In this document: positions 22,935 through 34,017 of the stretch, one piece after another | How the letters are laid out: each line of letters starts with the position of its first letter | Position numbering within the stretch: the first letter of the stretch is position 1 | NCBI GenBank assembly: GCA_947462335.1 | Contig: OX381705.1 | Coordinates: 43,600,175 to 43,664,174 of the forward strand | From: Harmothoe impar | Lineage: Eukaryota; Annelida; Polychaeta; Phyllodocida; Polynoidae | DNA length: 64,000 bases | Reading direction: 5' to 3' | The notes under the pieces: model-generated | Databases searched by the model: none | Seen by the model: only the letters and a program-made list of their open reading frames with translations | Told to the model about the DNA's origin: nothing | Program-made: the position numbers and the translations under genes

Positions 22935-23779
22935 AAGGCAGTGTAGGTGTTTTAGTGATTGAGTACATATACCTTTAATCACCAAATGATTAAGCATCTT
23001 AACAATGAAGCAAACCCAGTTATATTACCTAGGAATGGTATACTATAGCAAGAGCCCTTTCAAAACAAAAACAAATACAAGTTGTATCATTACTCAAAAT
23101 GCGTCATTAGTAAACTGTGTATCATAACTCCACAATTGCACAAACCATTCTTTACCAATTTTCTCAAGGAATTTTTAAATGACAATTTTGTTTCAGACAA
23201 TCTAACTGAGGGAGGGATCATATTCCATTCATCATATGCATTATTAGGTGGTGATTTACGTGGCCCATAGAATCAGGCTGGTTTAACGTGTAGTAGGTGC
23301 TGGTGAGTGTGTAGACCACTGCACTGCATTAACCCATAGGGTCAGCTTGAATCAAAGAGGATCACAACGAGGTGCATAATGCATTAAAACACTATGCAGC
23401 TCTTAAAGTGCTAGGTTTGCCATGTCGCCATACAAACCTTAACTTGGGCATACTCTATGAGGTTCTGACTGTCTCATTAAATGTAGCACATATTACTTTA
23501 TTATATAGAACTGTTATGATGTTAAAACATGATCATTCTACTTAGAATGCAGGTCCTGCTTGAAACCACAGTTGGTGCTCTAAATCCACTGGTTAATTGG
23601 TGTTGGTTAATGTAAAGTATATGATGATGAAAACAGCATCAGTAATATCAATCATCAGCTCATCCGTAGTCATAATGATATTGCAAAACCCTGTTTTGTT
23701 GATCACACTCTGAGGCATATGAACACACCATATCTAGATACAACAACTGAACGATCATCCCTTCAGAGCCATTCATTAT
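22935..23779. other. No feature recognised
   Basis: AT-rich, only short frames, no inverted ends or tandem repeats noticed. Confidence 0.4.
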
Positions 23780-24050
23780 TTAACTCTTTCCAGCCGGCTA
23801 GTGCATTTAAGCACTACCTGGTAAAAAAAGGGCTATAGTGCATTAATGCACTATGAAGAGGGCATTTTTGGTATCAAATACATGTACTGTTATCCTGAGC
23901 ACCCACAATAAATATTTTGATCAGACATAACCTGCTATTATGGTACCATATAAAAGGAAATTACATGCAGATTGCAAATCAGTCATTGGAAAACATGTAT
24001 CAAAACTACCTATTCTCATATCAACCTCAATATAACCCTATAATTATATA
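23780..24050 (-). mobile_element. TTAA-flanked MITE, copy 3, truncated
   Basis: TTAACTCTTTCCAGCCGGC at 23780, then the reverse complement of the 14927-15265 family through the ACCATAATAGCAGGTTATG-equivalent region. Homology stops near 24050, before the second inverted end. Confidence 0.75.
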
Positions 24051-24834
24051 CATTAAGAACTAAAGTCCCTTTACGCAGTAACCATCATATGTCTATAAAA
24101 TTGACATGACAATCCAGTCACTGCGAATGAGGAAAACAGGGTTGCATGCTTTTAATCATGTTAGACGGTCACATGCGTGCGTGATAAACACTTGACATGT
24201 TCTGCTGACGCTTGTACTGGGCTGGCTGACATGGGGGGAGGTGTCTCATGTTACCACCAGCTGATACATTGTACAAAGAGTCTAATCAGAATTGTAGTTC
24301 ACCCTAGGACACAGCTTACACTAGCCGTAATATCTAGTATGACTCTGTGTGGGCCCTGCACACCATAATGACGCTAGCTTATTATTAGGCTACACATGCA
24401 TATACCCCACATTCCTCTCTATATATAGTTGTCATCATACAGGGCTTGTTAGGGACTAATGATTAATCTAATTAGCACGGCTACATTTATTGTTCTACAC
24501 GGAGACATAATATTTTGTGAGATTACTTTTCTCTTATAAATCCGTGAGCAACTGATCAAACTACAAGATTCTATTCAAACATGCATGCTCTCGATAAATT
24601 GATCTCGCCTAGCTGGTAAAGTCCATTTTACGGTAGTTGTAATTTCCTTTGATTGATATTAATGTAACAATCTAAATTATCTAAGGACAAGGGCTCCAGG
24701 CGATCCAATATTTAACTGACAAATCTCTCTCAAGTCCAAAGTGTCCAGAGCCTGCCATTGAAGAAGGTGTTTATTGTAACGTTTGTCGTATTGAATTAGA
24801 ATCATGAAGAATCATGATGAACTCAGTCAACTTT
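24051..24834. other. No feature recognised
   Basis: Ordinary AT-rich sequence. No exon, RNA or transposon ends that I can support. Confidence 0.4.
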
Positions 24835-24939
24835 AAAGCCTCAGTATCCTCGCATTTAGCCACACCTTTTTGCTCCTATAGCTTGCTAATTTGCATTGTA
24901 AGACCCGCCTACATGCCACTACAGTTCAAGTTATGTAGG
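24835..24939 (+). repeat. Dispersed repeat, copy 2
   Basis: Same ordered words as 16288-16413 (AAAGCCTCAGTATCCTC, CTCCTATAGCTTGCTAATTTG, AAGACCCGCCTACAT). Confidence 0.7.
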
Positions 24940-25026
24940 TTTGTAGTACGGATACTGTAGAGCTTCCTACTACTAGGCCCGGCTACCAGGCCGGTCCCCA
25001 TGCATGATTAGGGAGTGATCATTTTT

Positions 25027-25328
25027 TTACAACAGGGGGGGGGTGGCGGGTTTCTGCATGGAGCACGCAAAATCTTTTACACCCCCCTGGTCGAGGGGTC
25101 AAAAAATATTTACCCCCCCCCCCTTACGGCCGAAAATCGGCTCGCGCGCAGGCCCTTTGAAGCATAGTAACACGCGGGCTTTTTGGCTCAAAACAGGTTA
25201 AATCATTTTGACCCCCCCCCCCCCAAGAGGGGTCCAAATTGTTTTGCCCCCTCCCCCGGTCAAGGGGTCCAAATTTGTTTGCCCCCCCCTCAAACCCACC
25301 ACCCCCCCAGCTGTAGAACCGTGATGAG
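25027..25328. repeat. C/G-tract-rich block
   Basis: Repeated runs of 7-14 C or G with the phrase GGGGTC(C)AAA(AT)TTTG recurring. Likely the eroded edge of an element related to 25329-25840. Long C runs make the assembly here less certain. Confidence 0.5.
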
Positions 25329-25840
25329 TACCCGGGGGGCCACTCTCAAATTTATGGATACCATGTGCGTGCATCATCCTGAATTTGGACCCCTTTTAGT
25401 AGGCCCAACTGCCATCAAAAACACCCCTTTTGGCGGGATATCCTCCCTAAAAGGGAAGAAAACTATACCCCTTTCTGGACAATCCCCTTGAAATGGCCAA
25501 AATCACACCCCTTTTGGTGGGATACTCGATAACCTGGCAAAAAACACACCCCTTTTGGCGGGATACTACTTTAAACTGGCAAAAGCTATACCCCTTTTAG
25601 CGGGATAACTACCTAAAATTTGGACAAATTCACACAAAACATATCCCTTTTCTGAAGGATTTTTGTATGTTTTGATTGGATATTTTTGGCCAAAAAACAT
25701 ACCCCTTTTGCCCAAAAATGGCTCAAAAAGCACCCCTATTGGCGGGCCCGCCAATGGGGCCCAAAAACTACCCCTTGCCCGCTACTTTGTGTACGGACAT
25801 GGCTACTATAAAACATATAGGGAGTGCCCCCCCCACTGGG
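25329..25840. mobile_element. TACCCGGGGGGCCACTC-ended MITE with internal repeat
   Basis: Left end TACCCGGGGGGCCACTC and right end GAGTGCCCCCCCCACTGGG are imperfect inverted repeats. Inside, ACCCCTTTTGGCGGGATA recurs about five times at roughly 60-bp spacing (25420-25620). The 130-codon frame over it is repeat translation, not a gene. Confidence 0.6.
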
Positions 25841-26173
25841 ATGTGTATCAACGACTCTTGACCAAGAGCCTATTACATCGTGGAGGTCGGCATTGCAGTC
25901 ATAGCTATAATAACATGTTTGAATGGGCAATCCATATGCCCTTATGCCCTTATAAGGTACATAGTATTGGAGGTAGGCAAAGAGGGAGGGGCACAAGGGT
26001 GTCACGGCAATGCCCTCTAGTGTTATCTGAGCATGTCCAAACACGAGGATACTAGGGCTTTAATAGAAGTAACACGTTAAAAAGGGACATGACATGTACT
26101 GTAGGGCAAGCTGGCTACAGAGTTACCAAACCAACATACAGTAAGATGACCACATGCCAGTCTCATACTACAA

Positions 26174-26402
26174 GAGGCTCTTTCAGAACAGACTCGTCAG
26201 TCGTCATATTGCGATTTTCGTCAATATTGCAATATTTGCAATTGACGAGGGTATTTGTAGCTGGCAGAATGTGCTATTTCCATAAATTTTCTATACATTT
26301 GTATAGGAAATCTTGTGAAATAAATTTTACTATTGGTCGTAAAACAGGATTCGTCACGTCACCATTTGCCTACGACCACGTCAGTCGGTCTGAATGAGCC
26401 TC
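26174..26402. mobile_element. GAGGCTCWTTCAGAC-ended MITE (229 bp)
   Basis: GAGGCTCTTTCAGAACAGACT at 26174 and AGTCGGTCTGAATGAGCCTC at 26383-26402 are inverted with three mismatches. The interior has TTGCAATATT and GACGAG/ACGTCA words. No coding capacity. Confidence 0.65.
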
Positions 26403-27476
26403 CTGATTACAAACAGCAATGCAAACTAATTATGATGGCTTACACAACCACTGTATAAGTCAATTAAGCTCATTAGCCTGTTTACCTCCCTCCCGCCATG
26501 CTTCTTGGGTTCAAGGATAGCTTTGGGTTTGCTGTGGAGTATTCCATGGCCAATGCTTTACATACTGATACCTGTCACAAGCTGTTCTCAATGAGTTGTC
26601 ATTGACAGATTGAAAGCGCCAACATCAAAATCATTTTTCACTTTTCATTTCACACTTTGACTTTGCTTCTTTACCAAAAGATACCTGTCACAATCTGTTC
26701 TGAGGAGTTGACAGACAGACAGCATCCATATTCAAAAGCACTGTTCATTTTTCATAAACACTTTTCACTTTCTAGATCATTTTTCAGAATCACCTTATTA
26801 AATCACTTTTCAGTTTGCACCTTCACTGGGCCTCCGTATCAACTGCATGCCAGTATTATACAATCTATTCCCGTAGCCTATTATCATAATTTCTATTATG
26901 AAATAATTATTGCGTGTTCATCACCAACGGATAGACCTAATTAGAAATGTGCTGTATTGTATAATCCCAACGATGGAAATCTCACGCCAACCCCCAATGC
27001 TTCACGTGCTTGAGATGAAAAGGCTAACACTAGCAACTATGTTTCTCTTATTTCTCTCTTGACTGCATGCACCACAGCATGAGCGTGAGCCTCTAAGCCT
27101 CCCGGGGCGATTGATACGGTGGGCTACTAATAGGAGAAGGGTGCGTTACTAGAAGTCCCCTCTCCATTTTGAGTCCCCTCTCTCCTTTCAAGCTTTGATG
27201 CCAATATAATGCATAGAGAACTATAGCTGTAGTATAACTAGTACTAGTACTTTTGACAAAAATAATCAATATTAGGTACTAATTATATCATTCTTTTACC
27301 AACCCAGAGGGGGGGGGGATTCCCGACAATTCCCACCCGGACATATCCCACCCTAAGTGTGTGAATGATGTCTACAACTGGGGATACCTGCCAATTGCCA
27401 TAGCTTATTACCCCTCGATTACCCACCGGAAGTCGAAAATCCACCCTTGAACTTGAACGTGTGCAGTCCGTGTCCA
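26403..27476. other. No gene; one ~115-bp tandem duplication
   Basis: GATACCTGTCACAA(G/T)CTGTTCT occurs at about 26568 and 26683 with similar following sequence. A G9 run lies at ~27311. Nothing coding is supported. Confidence 0.45.
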
Positions 27477-28335
27477 TACCCAGTAAACACAACGACGTTG
27501 GTCAGACGTAAATCTACGTTGAATTTTGGTCTGAACTACGTAATTTTAGTAGGTTTATCAACGTCAAAACGTTAAGGTTTATTTACCAATCTCAAACCTG
27601 CAGGTCTGATTTACGTAGCTCCTGAAGACGTAAATCTATGTTTAACACATTACATATAATTCTACATAGTGGGACTCAGACAAAGACTTGTAATATATTG
27701 CAGACAAATTTACATTTACAAACAATATTCATACAAAGTAACTACTATCATTTTCAATCTCATCTCATTCTACATAGTATATTCTTGTAGTACAATTGCA
27801 CAGCCTGACAGTATAGATCTGTTGAATAGTTTTGGCTGCAGAGAGGCTTTGTATTTCTTCCATTACCACCAATGTGGTGTCCTCACAGTAAAGTGCCTCA
27901 AAGCACCTATTCATGCACAATACTTTAATCGCCTGTCCTTTATATATAAATATTCTATTGAATGCGGTTTATTTGCATGATATTGAATTCACAATTAATG
28001 AGAATTTACTGCTTGAATGTGGTAGATTTGTTAAGGAACTGTAATATACTCTCCATAATTGATAGTGCTGCCACCTAGTGTGACACGGAAAAGTCATCTA
28101 CCCAATTGAAGTTGAAAAGTTATGTCTTTTTTAACGTAGATCTACGTAGAATTTCTACGTCTGAATGAGGTAGATCAACGTAAATCAGACGTCTACATCT
28201 GTTGAACGTAAATAAACCTTAACATTTTGACGTCTACAAACCTTCCAAAATTACCAATCTCAAACCTTTTGGCTGGACATCTACCTAGAGAAACCTCTGA
28301 GCTACGTTGGAACTACGTAGGGTGTTTACTGGGTA
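27477..28335. mobile_element. TACCCAGTAAACAC-ended MITE rich in ACGT words
   Basis: Exact 14-bp inverted ends (27477-27490 and 28322-28335). Both arms are filled with TACGT, AACGT and GACGT words (more than fifteen), in mirror order: CTACGTTG...AACGTCAAAACGTTAAGGTTTA at the left and its complement on the right. The 103-codon frame in the centre has no family features. Confidence 0.75.
28068..28081 (-). promoter_or_regulatory. CTCF-like motif (13 of 14)
   Basis: Minus strand ACACTAGGTGGCAG. Only the first base departs from CCASYAGRKGGCRS. It lies within the 27477-28335 MITE. Confidence 0.35.
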
Positions 28336-30310
28336 CCCCTCTATATACGCCCTGGGGGCTAATTCATAAAAATGAAAGGAGTGAGAATTGTAATTCACAC
28401 CAAAAACGAGCATGAAAGGAGCAACCCACAACATGGTCTTCAATTATTCTCCTTTATGATTTCCTGTTGCAATTCGAAATGTTTTTGAGAATTATTCTGC
28501 ACATTTCTCGAATGGAGGTAGAATAAGAAAGACCCATGTCGTTTTCTAAGGAATTACCATGAACAAAATAAGCTGGGAGTGTCAATTGATTAGCCTTTGA
28601 TCAAAGTGGTGTCTATTATACACTGCATAACTATATGTAGACCAATCAGGGCGCCCTATTTTTACAACCTTGACAACATAGTAAAGCTGCTTGACAACAT
28701 CAAATATCACTTGACAACATCAAATATCGATCTGATATTTGATCCCATGATGTTTGCGTCAAAGCCCACCTCGAGTGGGATAAAAGTCAATATCGTGGCT
28801 TTGGGCTGATATCACATCCGGGCCTTTTGGCTAAGATAAATGTGTGTTTATGGAACTGGAAAATGCCTGCAAAATGTCTTCGACAGACCAGGTGTTGTCA
28901 AATATTGACATAAAATAGACATCATTCTATGATGTCTAAAAATATACTGTCTCTCAGAGGTATCCTAATCATGCTAGCTGATTTACAATCACTAGTGTGG
29001 GCGGGTATAGTCAAAACTGGTATAAAAGTCACCCCTACAACATGCCTCCCTAATGTCCTGTAAATATCTTCATATCACATCTTTCTGATATGTGTAAATG
29101 TTTATGGTTTAGACATCTTTTACAGCTGGTCATATATATATATATATATGTCACTATTGTTAGGTTAAAAGGTATCATCGCTGAGCATGTCTTTTTTATG
29201 TAAATATTTTTATGTAAAATACACACATGAAAAAAACATGCCAGAAACCATGTACAAATCATTTGCATATGAGACATCTTGGTGATCAAAACCGACATCA
29301 TTAAATGATGTCATCACCCATCACAGAATTATGTATAAAAGATGCCATTTACTACGAGTTTTGTTAGCTGGTGTGCAACTTGCATTGGAATGGTTGAATT
29401 ATATTGCCTGTCTGTTGTGTTTTATCAATAATAGCCTGCGAAATAAATAGGCAATGGATTTGCAGCTGAAATGTTGATTTCCATTAGACGGTTGCTTTTT
29501 AGGTTATCATTCTACCAAATCTGAGATTATATCAAGATTTATTAACGCAACTCCAGTTCCTTTAATCAACCTGAAGATGCACGCTGATGGTAATGAAGAG
29601 CATTTAACGCATTACTACGTCTTCATCGGATTATTACTAGATCAAACCCCATCATCAGGATATAACACTTTTCACAGCAGAGTGGATCTCATCTTGCAGG
29701 GATTTAGTGGTCGCTATTAATGACAGTTAGTGTGTGGGTTAATTCCTGGTGATGTATATTTTAAGGAGAAGCAAGGCAACATTGGCTCGAAGGATAAAAG
29801 ACAATTACATTGTCAAGGTTCGTTTCCTGTACCATTAACTCACGTCCGCTGCTTTGGAATCTGCATAATTGAATTTCAACAGCAAACAGTGCCCTGCCTG
29901 TCAAGTAGGAAACGGATATAGCATGGCTACTAGATCGGATCTGCAAAAAGTCTCGAACTGAAAAGCGGGCCTTGACAAAAAGCTGAACCCTCATAGTCTT
30001 ACGCATGTGCAGCAGTCTTAAACCTATACTACCTAACTTTCCGAGACACCTCCAATGTTCAAGACTACGCGGGATATGCTTAGAGGCCTACATATTGTTG
30101 TTTTAAACAAGAAAACGGGGGTAAGAGGCAGAGCCCCCCCCCCCCCCCACATAGACATATATGTATACGCCTACATGTACTATAATACTTTCGCTCACAG
30201 AATTACTGGGGGAAAGCACTTTTTTTTAAACATACTGCATGAAACATATAGCCGTCCTCATATATGGACGTGGTCACCTCTCCCATACTGATAATAATGG
30301 ACCTGGAAAT
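28336..30310. other. No gene recognised
   Basis: CTTGACAACATCAAATAT is tandemly repeated near 28660-28730, and a short (TA)n lies at about 29136. Frames under 85 codons without splice context. Confidence 0.4.
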
Positions 30311-30535
30311 GTTAGTCACTACAGACTCATTTCTATAGTCACATGAATGTAGCAAAAACGACTATACCAAGTTAGTCACCTATGTCTAACATAAGTTAGT
30401 CATATAATCAACCTATAGTCAGCCATTAAATCGGCTGATTTGGGCCATATAGTCAAGTGACTATGAATTTAATGGTTTCATGGTCTAAAGTAGTCACTAT
30501 GACTAATAGATGTAGTCAATCATGAGAAACATGGG
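30311..30535. repeat. TAGTCA-word block, left part
   Basis: TAGTCA/TGACTA occurs about a dozen times. The same word density returns at 32400-32660 beyond the minisatellite, as if one TAGTCA-rich element had been split by it. Confidence 0.5.
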
Positions 30536-30544
30536 AAACTTAAG

Positions 30545-31360
30545 TACTGAAGACAGGTCAAGGTTCAGCAGTGTAGAGCAAGGCAGAGCAAAGCTATGTA
30601 GAGTAGAGCAGGACAGTGTAAGGCAGAGTAAGGCAGAGCAAAGTAATGGAGACTAGAGCAAGGCAGGGTAAGGCAGAGCTGAGTAATGTAGAGCAGAGCA
30701 GAGCAGAGTAATGTAGAGTATAGTAGGGTAGATCAAGGCAGAATAAGGCAGGGCAAAATAATGTAGAGCAGGGCAGGACAGGGCAGAGCAAAGCAGAGCA
30801 AGCAGAGCAGAGTAGTGTGGAGTAAAGCAGGGTAGATCAAGGCAGAATAAGGCAGAGCAAAATAATGTAGATTAGAACAAGGCAGAGCAAAACAGACTGA
30901 GATAGATCAGAGTAATGTAGAGAAGGGCAGAGCAGTGTAATGTAGAGTAAGGCAGAGCACAGTAATGTACATTAGAGCCAGGCAGAGTAAGGCAGGGCAA
31001 GTCAGAGCAGATTGATGTATAGTGGAGCAGGGCAGAACAAGTCAAAGAAGTGTATTGTAGAGCAGAATAGTCCAGAACAGGCAGGTGACAGGATAGGATG
31101 AGGCAGGGCAGGGGATGGGCTAGGATAGGACAGGGCAGAGACAGGCTAGGAGGACGCAGGGCAGGGACAGGCTAGAATGAAGCAGGGCAGGGACAGGCTA
31201 GGATAAAGCAGGGCAGGAGACAGGCTAGGATAAAGCAGGGCAGGGACAGGCTAGGATAAAGCAGTGCAGGTGACAGGCTAGGAAAAGGCAGGGCAGGGGA
31301 CAAGCTAGGATAAGGCAGCAAGGGGACAGGCTAGGATAAGGCAGGCCAGGTGAGAGGCTA
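30545..31360 (+). repeat. Purine-rich minisatellite (GCAGAGCAAG / GCTAGGATAAGGCAGG)
   Basis: Degenerate units such as GCAGAGCAAGGCAGAGTAATGTAGA (to ~31080), then a second unit type, ACAGGCTAGGATAAAGCAGGGC (31085-31360). It resumes at 32182-32260 after an inserted element. Frames over it (for example on the minus strand) are low complexity and not genes. Confidence 0.8.
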
Positions 31361-31363
31361 GGG

Positions 31364-32181
31364 TATACTGTAAACAGTTACTGTATTTAAACAGCACAAT
31401 GTGCTGTACATTTACAGCACTTTTTGCTGTAGTTGATATTACAGCGCTATTTGCTGTATGATTACAGCATTATGTACTGTAAATTGGGTCTACAGCAATG
31501 TTACTGTACATTTACAGTACATTGTGCAGTAGATTTCTGTCACTAGGGGGCAGCAGTATACCATTTTTGTAGTAATTATTCTGCCCAACCCTTTCCTGTG
31601 TCAGATAAAGCCTCACAAACTCTTAAGACATTGTAGAATAAGAATGGATGAGAGAGACTGAATGCAGTTATCATAAAGTGTATTGATATTTGCATAACTG
31701 TGTTGAATAATACAAAAACCAGCAAAAGTATAGAATAGACACCACATTGGTGGGAAAAGTTAAATGCTTAAATGCATGGACTGGGAGAAAACTGGTATCA
31801 CAAACAGTTCAGCTGTATTAAAGCAGGATTAAACCATTACATTGTGTAATGTGCATCCTAGCTCAAATTGAACTAATGCAGGAAAGGTAATCTCCTTGCA
31901 TGCATATTAATTGATGTAAATTGATGATAATAATAATATGAAACTGCGGTTTGCCTACAGTAGAACTTTACAGCACCCAGTCGCTGTACATGTACAGCAA
32001 AATCTACTGGTACAAAAGTAGATGTTGCTGTAATAAAGTAGATGTTGCTGTAAATTTACAGTAGAAGTTACTGTACATATAGAGCAAGTCAGTTGCTGTA
32101 CACCTACAGCAAAATCTACTGGAATAAAAGTTGGCAGCAACTTTTGCTGTAGGTGTACAGTACTTACTTCTTACAGTGTTA
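31364..32181. mobile_element. CACTGTAARAAGTWACTG-ended MITE rich in TACAG/CTGTA words
   Basis: Inserted in the minisatellite. Left TACTGTAAACAGTTACTG and right ACTTACTTCTTACAGTG are imperfect inverted ends, and both arms are dense in TACAGCA/TGCTGTA words. Contains a CTCF-like match at 31540-31553. No coding capacity. Confidence 0.65.
31540..31553 (+). promoter_or_regulatory. CTCF-like motif (13 of 14)
   Basis: TCACTAGGGGGCAG. Only the first base departs from CCASYAGRKGGCRS. It lies inside the CTGTA-word MITE. Confidence 0.35.
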
Positions 32182-32680
32182 TAAGGCAGGGCAGGGGACA
32201 AGCTATGATAAGGCAAGGCAGGGGACAGGCTAGGATAAGGCAGGACAGGTGACACTGACAGGCTCCTGTGTAGGCCTACCATGCTCTGTCAGTCTTGACA
32301 TACACTGTTCATGTATTTCTATTTTATCAAATTGAAACAAAATACCATGATAACTCTATCAAACATGAGAAACATGCATCCTATAACATCTTAAGTGGTC
32401 ATAGTCAACTGTAACATAATATATACCAAGCAGGGATATTCATAGAACAGTGGTTTAGGAGAGGATGTGGCTACCTGAAGTCCATGGACCATTCAAATTT
32501 GAACCCTAACTGTTTCCTGTGCACACATTCCTGTGACATCATCAATTTGTGTGATCCACATATAGTCACTCCTGACTATCTTTATGACTAATATGTGACC
32601 AAGTTGTATAGTCCTTTGACTACGGGGGTCAACATATGATGGTATAGTCAGTACTGACTATAGGTTTTATTATTAGTGCG
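32182..32680. repeat. Minisatellite remainder and TAGTCA-word block, right part
   Basis: 32182-32260 continues the ACAGGCTAGGATAAGGCAGG units. 32540-32660 carries TAGTCA/TGACTA words that mirror 30311-30535. Confidence 0.5.
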
Positions 32681-33168
32681 ACTGGAAAAATGTAAAAAAA
32701 CTAAAACATTCTTCATTCCTTCTGGGACGTAATAATAATAATAATAGAGAGATAGAAGGGACAGGAAATGGCTGGCAATGCATTGGGGATGTCAGGGAAA
32801 GGGCAGTGGAAGTTGGGGAATGCAATAGCAACATACAGCTGCTGAGTGCCCAGTTCCACGTGGAATTTCCGATGCTGTGCCAGATATACAAATAATCAAT
32901 CAAGCCAGTGATATTACATTTCTAGAAGTCAATAAAATGCAATCAGTAGCGTTGCAGTGCTCCTAAACCTGCATGTTCCCGGCATAAATAACTAATATGT
33001 AGAAGTGGGTCTCGGTGATTGTGGGTGTGTGTGCAAAAAAGGCGGGTCATGAATTCTAACTTGTGCTTTCATGTTACCCTTGACAATCCAGGGGACAATA
33101 TGAGACGTGGTGACCTAGGTGCAGGTTAGAGGTCGGCCTCCAGACGGCTACAACAGGAATCCTATAAC

Positions 33169-33389
33169 ATGAGCAGAGTGGGTGCCGAGTGGTGGTGGAG
33201 CAGCTCCGGGTTACCACCAGAGGTAAGCCCCTTTCCCACCAGCCACCTCCAGTACCACTTACCGCCTCCTCAGAGTGCCCTGGTCTGCCTCTCCTCCCCC
33301 AGCTGCATGTTGGTCAGCTTGGAGACTGTTGGAGCACCTACATACGAAAACCATGCAAGAAACGTTGTTTTCTTGAGCAGCTACTCTAA
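33169..33389 (+). CDS. Candidate two-exon short gene, unidentified
   Basis: An 18-codon exon from ATG 33169 ends at CCAGAG|GTAAGC (33222/33223). An 80-bp intron ends in a strong pyrimidine tract CTCTCCTCCCCCAG (to 33302). The next 28 codons (33303-33389, phase 0) include GDCWSTYIRKPCKKRC with three cysteines and a basic cluster, then TAA. Splice signals are strong, but there is no signal peptide or known family, and upstream sequence in this frame could be further exon. The antisense strand also shows plausible donors (GTATGT, GTAAGT), so the strand is not settled. It may be only chance. Confidence 0.3.
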
Positions 33390-33812
33390 ACCGATACGAA
33401 TCAACCTCGTCGATGTTTTTTGCCACCTTCACCACTCCATTATAATCGTATACTAATCTAAGTATGGATTTTGAGGGGAAATGCCACAAAGTATCTCCAA
33501 ATGTAAAAAAAAGAACGCAAATGCCATCTACATTGATACTTCTCTGATAGATTTCACCCGTGACCGGCTTGGTGGGATACTGTCCTAGCCCCGACTCGTG
33601 AAATACAACAGAGACGGTGTCAATTTGCGTTGGTAGGCCTATAGTTTATTTTTCATCCTTTGTTCACTTCCCATCTCCTCTTTCACCTGTGAGACTAAAA
33701 GGTCACATGTCCACACGCCATACTTACTAATGGTTAGATGCAGGATACCCCTATGCAAGGCTAGGTTGACGTTTTTATTGGAACATGATTAATTCTGACA
33801 ACCTCAGAGAAC

Positions 33813-34017
33813 TGTTTCTCCACGTAATAAATACGAAGGTCTGTATAATACGGATAATACGGCCTATTTAAAACTATTTCTGCTCGTTAAATGTGTTGCT
33901 AACCCCCTCCCTCCCTCCCTCCTACGACCGTATATTGAGCAAACAGAAATAGTTTCTTCCGCATTTTATGGACCATTTTTTAATGGATACGGACACTCCG
34001 TATTATGTGGAGAAACA
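33813..34017. mobile_element. TGTTTCTCCAC-ended MITE (205 bp)
   Basis: TGTTTCTCCACGTAATA (33813) and TATTATGTGGAGAAACA (34001-34017) are inverted with one mismatch. TACGGA/ATACGG words occur inside the arms. Confidence 0.65.

Noticed and set aside
25663..26055. 130-codon plus-strand frame
   Set aside because: It starts within the ACCCCTTTTGGCGGGATA repeats, overlaps other long frames on both strands, and has no family features.
30594..30791. 65-codon minus-strand leucine/proline-rich frame
   Set aside because: Low-complexity translation of the minisatellite.
33259..33489. Minus-strand frame with YNGVVKVAKNIDEVDSYRF as an exon of the secreted-protein gene
   Set aside because: The available acceptors give the wrong phase for exon 3 and the strand competes with the plus-strand candidate.
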